A stretch of 9,148 nt of DNA. It comes from Rickettsiales bacterium UBA1997. GTDB taxonomy: Bacteria; Pseudomonadota; Alphaproteobacteria; Rickettsiales; UBA1997. The translations under genes were made by a program, and so were the position numbers. The notes below the pieces were generated by a model. The model saw nothing but the letters and a program-made list of their open reading frames with translations. It was not told the DNA's origin and did no database searches. Positions 6,213 to 9,148 of the stretch are shown here, in pieces. Position 1 is the stretch's first letter. Every line of letters starts with the position of its first letter. The stretch covers positions 1-9,148 of the forward strand of contig DDCV01000087.1 in assembly GCA_002335845.1 (NCBI GenBank), in the 5' to 3' direction.

Positions 6213-7145
6213 ATGAGCCTCTTGTCAAAAATTCGTTCCTTGCTCAGCAATACGCAAATTGACTTTATGCGTTTGCATAAAATTAACATAGCTATTTCAA
6301 GCGCCTTAGTATTGGCTTCCATAATTTTAGTAATGAGTCGCGGCCTTAATTTTGGCATTGATTTTTCTGGAGGAATCTTAATTGAAGCAAGATTCGAAAA
6401 TGATGTAAAAATATCAAATTTGCGTCAAACTTTAGCAAACACTATCAAAAATATACAAATTCAAAAGATCAAAAACAATGATGATTTAACATCAGATTTT
6501 TTAATCAGAATACCAAGTTCAGATTATGAGCAATCAAAATTAGTGTCAACAATACAAGAAGCTCTTAACAATAATTTTGATAATATAAAATATCGTAAAA
6601 TTGATTATGTTGGACCGCAAATTGGCGTAGAATTGATAAAAAAAGGCTTCTTATCTTTAAGCTTATCCTTTTTCTTTATAATGATTTATATATGGATAAG
6701 ATTCGATTGGCAATTTGGCTTGGGAGCTATAATAACTCTATTACACGACGCTATTTTGGTATTGGGATTTTATTCAATCACTCAACTTGAATTTAATACC
6801 ACATCAATTGCGGCATTATTAACGGTTATAGGTTATTCGGTAAATGATACTGTGGTTATTTTTGATAGAATACGTGAAAATTTGCGTCGATTCAAAAAAG
6901 TATCAATATTTGAAATAATAAATTCTAGCATCAATTCCACACTTAGTCGCTCAGTCTTAACTTCTGGCCTCACTCTATTATCATTACTTGCTTTGGTATT
7001 TTTTGGCGGAAAAGTTTTGCTAAGCTTTAGCCTGGCCACTCTTTTTGGAGTGTCGATCGGAACCTATTCTTCAATCTACATATCCTCACCATTGCTGTTA
7101 AAATATGATCCCAGAAATAAAAATAAGTCAAAAAAAGATGTTTAG
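6213..7145 (+). CDS. secF: Protein translocase subunit SecF
   Basis: SecF works with SecD in the inner membrane, using the proton gradient to help pull exported proteins through SecYEG. The 310-residue length is typical. The protein has a first helix (about 24-41) and then the SecD/SecF motif GLNFGIDFSGG (44-54). A periplasmic P1 domain (about 55-130) and VGPQIG (133-138) lead into the remaining helices at about 145-162, 168-190, 197-213, 248-264 and 270-292. GYSVNDTVVIFDRIREN (207-223) is the signature of the RND-like core, including the conserved Asp pair (212, 218). No secD lies immediately upstream, where it is most often found, so the pair appears split in this genome. The ATG at 6213 fits the family's N-terminal length. 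The pilin-like gene follows after 60 bases. Confidence 0.97.
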   Translation: MSLLSKIRSLLSNTQIDFMRLHKINIAISSALVLASIILVMSRGLNFGIDFSGGILIEARFENDVKISNLRQTLANTIKNIQIQKIKNNDDLTSDFLIRIPSSDYEQSKLVSTIQEALNNNFDNIKYRKIDYVGPQIGVELIKKGFLSLSLSFFFIMIYIWIRFDWQFGLGAIITLLHDAILVLGFYSITQLEFNTTSIAALLTVIGYSVNDTVVIFDRIRENLRRFKKVSIFEIINSSINSTLSRSVLTSGLTLLSLLALVFFGGKVLLSFSLATLFGVSIGTYSSIYISSPLLLKYDPRNKNKSKKDV

Positions 7146-7205
7146 TAAAAAACTTTAGTAAGAAACTTATCTTCTTTAAAAGAATAAAAATTTAACTGAC
7201 ACAAG

Positions 7206-8144
7206 ATGACTCGCAAAAAACTTGAATATAAAGAAGCTTTTTCACTAATCGAGCTTTCCATAACAATATTAATTATTGGCCTAATAATTGTTGGGTTGAC
7301 TAAAGGTTCATCAATGGTAAAAAAAGCTGAAAAAATTTCCTGTCAGTGGCAAAATCAAGGCATCACTTCAAATAACTCTTCTGAAATATCTGTCATAACC
7401 AATGGTTTGCAAGTTTGGCTAGATGCTGCTTCTGAGGAATCTTTTAACTCCAATCCTTCTGATGGTGATTTGATACAAATTTGGAACGATCTTTCTGGAA
7501 ATAATAATAACGCAACTCAAGGAAATTCAGATAAAAGGCCATCATATAAAGCGGGAATAATTAATAATTTGACAGCCCTGCAGTTTGATGGTGACTGGAT
7601 GAATCTTGGAGATATTTTAGGTCGAAACTCTGATGATGAGTTAACTTTTTTTATAGTTTTTCAGCCAACTGCAGCCAATACTTTTATTATTGCAAAACAA
7701 GATAATTTTGTTGATGGCAAGGGTTACGCTATACGATATGAATCTACCCAAGAAGTGTCACTTAGAATTATGGGACATCAGTCAACAAATAAAATTTTGT
7801 CCTCAACTACAGACATTATAGAGTTAGGATCTCCTGGTATTGCTACTTTTTCATATGATGGCAGCTTAAGCGAAGTTGGGGTTGGGGGCTTTATTAGTGG
7901 CAAAGAGCAGAATATAAATGATAATGATACCCTTACTATGAATCCCTCACCTAACGGTGGCGAGCCTTTATATATTGGCGCAAGAGAAGGTGCTACTTTT
8001 GGCCTGTATCAAGGCTTCATTGGTGAAATACTACTTTATGATAGGGAGCTTTCAGCTCTAGAAATTCAAGCTATGCATAATTATCTTCAATCAAAGTGGA
8101 ATTTGGGCGATGTTGATTCGCTTGACTTAGGTAAAAGTTGCTGA
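7206..8144 (+). CDS. Type IV pilin-like protein with LamG/concanavalin-type C-terminal domain
   Basis: The 312-residue product starts with a type III (prepilin) signal. A short basic leader ends at Ala11 and is followed by FSLIELSITILIIGLIIVGL, with Glu16 at the +5 position and a hydrophobic helix (about 12-32). PilD-type peptidase should cleave between Ala11 and Phe12; Ala in place of the usual Gly is tolerated in known prepilins. After a Ser/Asn-rich linker (46-62), the region from about 64 to 300 looks like a LamG-type jelly roll: GLQVWLDA (67-74), IWNDLSGNNNNATQ (92-105), ALQFDG (124-129), PLYIGAREG (254-262) and GFIGEILLYDRELSALEI (270-287), ending in YLQSKWNLG. Single cysteines at 46 and 312 could form a disulphide. 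It is probably a minor pseudopilin or pilin-anchored binding protein, with sugar or surface binding inferred only from the fold. No pilus assembly genes are in the window. Confidence 0.88.
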   Translation: MTRKKLEYKEAFSLIELSITILIIGLIIVGLTKGSSMVKKAEKISCQWQNQGITSNNSSEISVITNGLQVWLDAASEESFNSNPSDGDLIQIWNDLSGNNNNATQGNSDKRPSYKAGIINNLTALQFDGDWMNLGDILGRNSDDELTFFIVFQPTAANTFIIAKQDNFVDGKGYAIRYESTQEVSLRIMGHQSTNKILSSTTDIIELGSPGIATFSYDGSLSEVGVGGFISGKEQNINDNDTLTMNPSPNGGEPLYIGAREGATFGLYQGFIGEILLYDRELSALEIQAMHNYLQSKWNLGDVDSLDLGKSC

Positions 8145-8231
8145 TAAACAAAAGTAGATAAACTTTTTGAAACCTATTGATAGCTCTTACCACCCATCAG
8201 TTTCTTGACATAGCCACTTAGCAAAAAATTA
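8145..8231. other. Short gene-free stretch before the transposon remnants
   Basis: No credible gene or terminator was seen. If the solitary inverted end at 8232-8250 is a true element end, this stretch would be the interior of that element, since the end points leftward. No partner end is visible here. Confidence 0.35.
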
Positions 8232-8250
8232 GGTGATTTGCAGGGGTCTT
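8232..8250 (-). repeat. Solitary copy of the palindromic-element end
   Basis: On the minus strand this reads AAGACCCCTGCAAATCACC, matching the two ends of the element at 8361-8500 (shared consensus AAGRCYCCTGCAAATCACC). The similarity continues weakly into an A/T run inward. Its orientation places the element's interior to the left of 8232. No second end was found nearby, so this is a truncated copy, or the end of a larger element that has decayed. It directly abuts the putative IS630 end at 8252. Confidence 0.65.
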
Positions 8251-8251
8251 G

Positions 8252-8281
8252 TACCAATATCCATCTTTGCATATACTATAG
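8252..8281 (-). repeat. Putative terminal sequence of the first IS630-family remnant
   Basis: Thirty bases beginning TACCAATATCCATCTTTG lie just past the transposase stop codon (8276-8278, within this segment). They match 22 of 30 positions of the segment at 8608-8637, which stands in the same relation to a second transposase remnant. IS630 elements end close to the transposase stop and duplicate a TA target, which fits the TA at 8252-8253. Confidence 0.5.
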
Positions 8282-8607
8282 ATAACTAACCCCACAAACG
8301 CTTCTAATAATTTCTGGATTTAAAGTTTTGATAAACTTACAAACTTTATCTTCCAATTCTAAGGCCCCTGCAAATCACCAACTTTTGGTAATGTCATAGT
8401 TATTTTAATTTTTTAAATTCACGTATATCACGATATGCTAAAATTTAAAAAATTAAAATGCCTATAAATTCCTCAAAATTTGGTGATTTGCAGGAGTCTT
8501 TTCTGGTAAAGTTTTATAGATTTTATTTTTGATCGTATGATCTTTGATATGTTGCCAAAGCCTCTCTATTGGATTAAGCTCTGGTGAATATGATGGCTGG
8601 ATAATAA
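8276..8607 (-). pseudogene. IS630-family transposase remnant (C-terminal part), split by a 140-bp insertion
   Basis: Reading leftward from about 8607, the minus strand encodes IIIQPSYSPELNPIERLWQH, followed by IKDHTIKNKIYKTLP down to about 8504. PSYSPELNPIERLW is the hallmark of the last catalytic part of IS630/Tc1-type DDE transposases, including its final acidic residue. The frame is then broken by the element at 8361-8500. It resumes as ELEDKVCKFIKTLNPEII down to the stop TAG at 8276-8278, the normal end of this transposase type. Removing the element and one TTCT copy gives a continuous TLPELEDK reading. The N-terminal two-thirds is absent: the remnant meets the putative end of a different IS630 element at about 8608. 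The exact right boundary is uncertain by a few bases. It is certainly non-functional. Confidence 0.9.
8361..8500. mobile_element. 140-bp palindromic MITE-like element with 4-bp target duplication
   Basis: The outer ends are inverted repeats: the first 27 bases from 8361 and the reverse complement of the last 27 ending at 8500 agree at 24 positions, with the core CCTGCAAATCACCAA identical. TTCT flanks the element on both sides (8357-8360 and 8501-8504), as expected of a 4-bp target duplication. Inside, ATTTTAATTTTTTAAATT (8402-8419) is exactly complementary to 8442-8459 across a 22-base loop, so almost the whole unit can fold into a hairpin. It encodes nothing. It interrupts an IS630 transposase gene, whose frame is restored on removal. 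The ends loosely recall IS5-type ends (GAGACCTTTGCA...), so a related transposase acting in trans is plausible, but the family is not established. Confidence 0.88.
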
Positions 8608-8637
8608 TACCAATTCCCACCTTTAGATAGGCTATAT
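8608..8637 (-). repeat. Putative terminal sequence of the second IS630-family remnant
   Basis: Starts TACCAATTCCCACCTTTAG on the plus strand and matches 8252-8281 at 22 of 30 positions in the same orientation. It lies 27 bases beyond the stop codon of the transposase fragment at 8665. Part of it can also be read as an upstream continuation of the first transposase frame, so its role as an element end is likely but not certain. Confidence 0.45.
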
Positions 8638-8664
8638 ATCTTCAATCTTATGAGATAATAAAAA

Positions 8665-8853
8665 TCAAAAAATTAAGCCATGTATATCCTGCCAATTAAA
8701 GCCAGTTATTGATTTAACAATTTCCTTATTTTTGCCATAATAAACCATAGCCTCTTCAAGTTTACTTTCTACAGAATCCATTGAATCAAAAACTAAATTG
8801 GTAAAGAATTTTTCTCTCATCTGGCTACGCCAGAGATATTTGAGACATTTCAA
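8665..8853 (-). pseudogene. Second IS630-family transposase remnant (extreme C-terminus)
   Basis: This fragment of about 60 residues reads LWRSQMREKFFTNLVFDSMD, then SVESKLEEAMVYYGKN and KEIVKSITGFNWQDIH. That is the tail of the IS630 subgroup that follows NPxExxW with REKxFxNxVFxSLDxVExxL and ends SITGFxW. The catalytic part upstream is missing. A TTG at 8853 is only the first in-frame start; the homology begins at about Trp (near 8830), and the codons before it match nothing. It differs clearly from the remnant at 8276-8607, so two IS630 lineages left debris here. Same strand as the first remnant. Non-functional. Confidence 0.75.
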
Positions 8854-8920
8854 GAAAGATTTATAGCTATCTTTTAATACAACATTCTCGTATTTGGATA
8901 GTTATTTTTGATAATTGGCA
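8854..8920. other. Short spacer between the kinase gene and the transposon debris
   Basis: About 67 bases downstream of the kinase stop codon. AAAGAT and ATCTTT (8866-8871 and 8879-8884 region) could form a weak AT hairpin, but I cannot support a terminator. Confidence 0.25.
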
Positions 8921-9148
8921 TTAGATCAAAAAGTCTTGTAGGAAGTTTTGTAAATCAAAGAGATTAGAATTTGATGATTTTAGGCGATTTTTTACATGAC
9001 TTAACACTCTGGGTAATAAATCAAGGTAGCTTTTTTTATTGTCACGCAAAGCTAAGCGGGCAAATATTCCCAATATTTTTATATTTCTTTGCAATGATAA
9101 AATTTCATAATCTCTATACAAAGATAACTTGTTACAACCAGTTTTTGC
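8921..9148 (-). CDS. AmgK-like sugar kinase / aminoglycoside phosphotransferase family protein (C-terminal part)
   Basis: The frame is open from the window edge to the stop TAA at 8921-8923, giving the last 75 residues. YRDYEILSLQRNIKILGIFARLALRDNKK is followed by SYLDLLPRVLSHVKNRL. The pattern of a QRN helix, (K/R)IxGIFxRLxxRDxK and YLxxxPRVxxxL is typical of the C-terminus of AmgK. AmgK phosphorylates MurNAc and GlcNAc at the anomeric position during peptidoglycan recycling and belongs to the choline kinase/APH superfamily. The catalytic loop lies upstream, outside the window, so activity cannot be judged. The C-terminus is intact: the adjacent transposon debris begins after the stop codon. 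The TTG at 9119-9121 is not the true start. Confidence 0.8.
   Translation of the reverse strand, partial: AKTGCNKLSLYRDYEILSLQRNIKILGIFARLALRDNKKSYLDLLPRVLSHVKNRLKSSNSNLFDLQNFLQDFLI

Noticed and set aside
6833..7039. Minus-strand frame of 68 codons within secF
   Set aside because: Shadow of the conserved SecF core; no recognisable features.
8174..8272. Minus-strand frame of 32 codons crossing the IS630 end and the solitary 19-base repeat
   Set aside because: It spans a junction of transposon debris, so a real gene is unlikely.
8232..8500. CRISPR array suggested by three copies of a roughly 19-base motif
   Set aside because: The copies are in mixed orientation with unequal spacing and behave as transposon ends with a target duplication.

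Overview
The window is strongly AT-rich and chromosomal. The gene content (NuoH, PgpA, DapE, SerS, S20, SecF and an AmgK-like kinase), the low GC, the long spacers and the decayed transposons together suggest an alphaproteobacterium of the Rickettsiales/Holosporales type, probably host-associated. That assignment rests on protein motifs read by eye, not on a search.

Layout. Positions 1-497 (minus) hold the N-terminal half of NuoH of respiratory complex I. A 207-bp divergent spacer with two short dyads follows. Positions 705-1823 (plus) encode an uncharacterised soluble protein whose motif order resembles the DUF218/YdcF fold; its 3' end carries a GC-rich hairpin unusual for this window. PgpA (phosphatidylglycerol synthesis) lies convergent on the minus strand at 1875-2471. 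A 31-residue lipoprotein (2627-2722, plus) overlaps the 3' end of dapE (2719-3900, minus; lysine/diaminopimelate pathway) by four bases. A 352-bp divergent spacer rich in inverted repeats separates dapE from a plus-strand series: serS (4253-5530), rpsT (5599-5862), secF (6213-7145) and a pilin-like protein with a LamG-type C-terminal domain (7206-8144).

Positions 8145-8920 are a transposon graveyard. They contain the C-terminal remnants of two different IS630-family transposases, both on the minus strand and each followed by a related terminal sequence. One remnant is split by a 140-bp non-coding palindromic element (8361-8500) with 27-bp inverted ends and a 4-bp target duplication. Removing the element plus one duplicate restores the transposase reading frame exactly. 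A third, solitary copy of the same end lies at 8232-8250. The window closes with the intact C-terminus of an AmgK-like sugar kinase (8921-9148, minus), which runs off the edge.

The genes are mostly unlinked housekeeping functions: respiration, membrane lipid, cell-wall precursor and recycling, translation, secretion. They do not form one pathway. No defence system, CRISPR array, tRNA or rRNA was seen. The least explained items are the nested palindromic element, the tiny lipoprotein, the pilin-LamG protein, the YdcF-like protein and the palindromic leader of serS.
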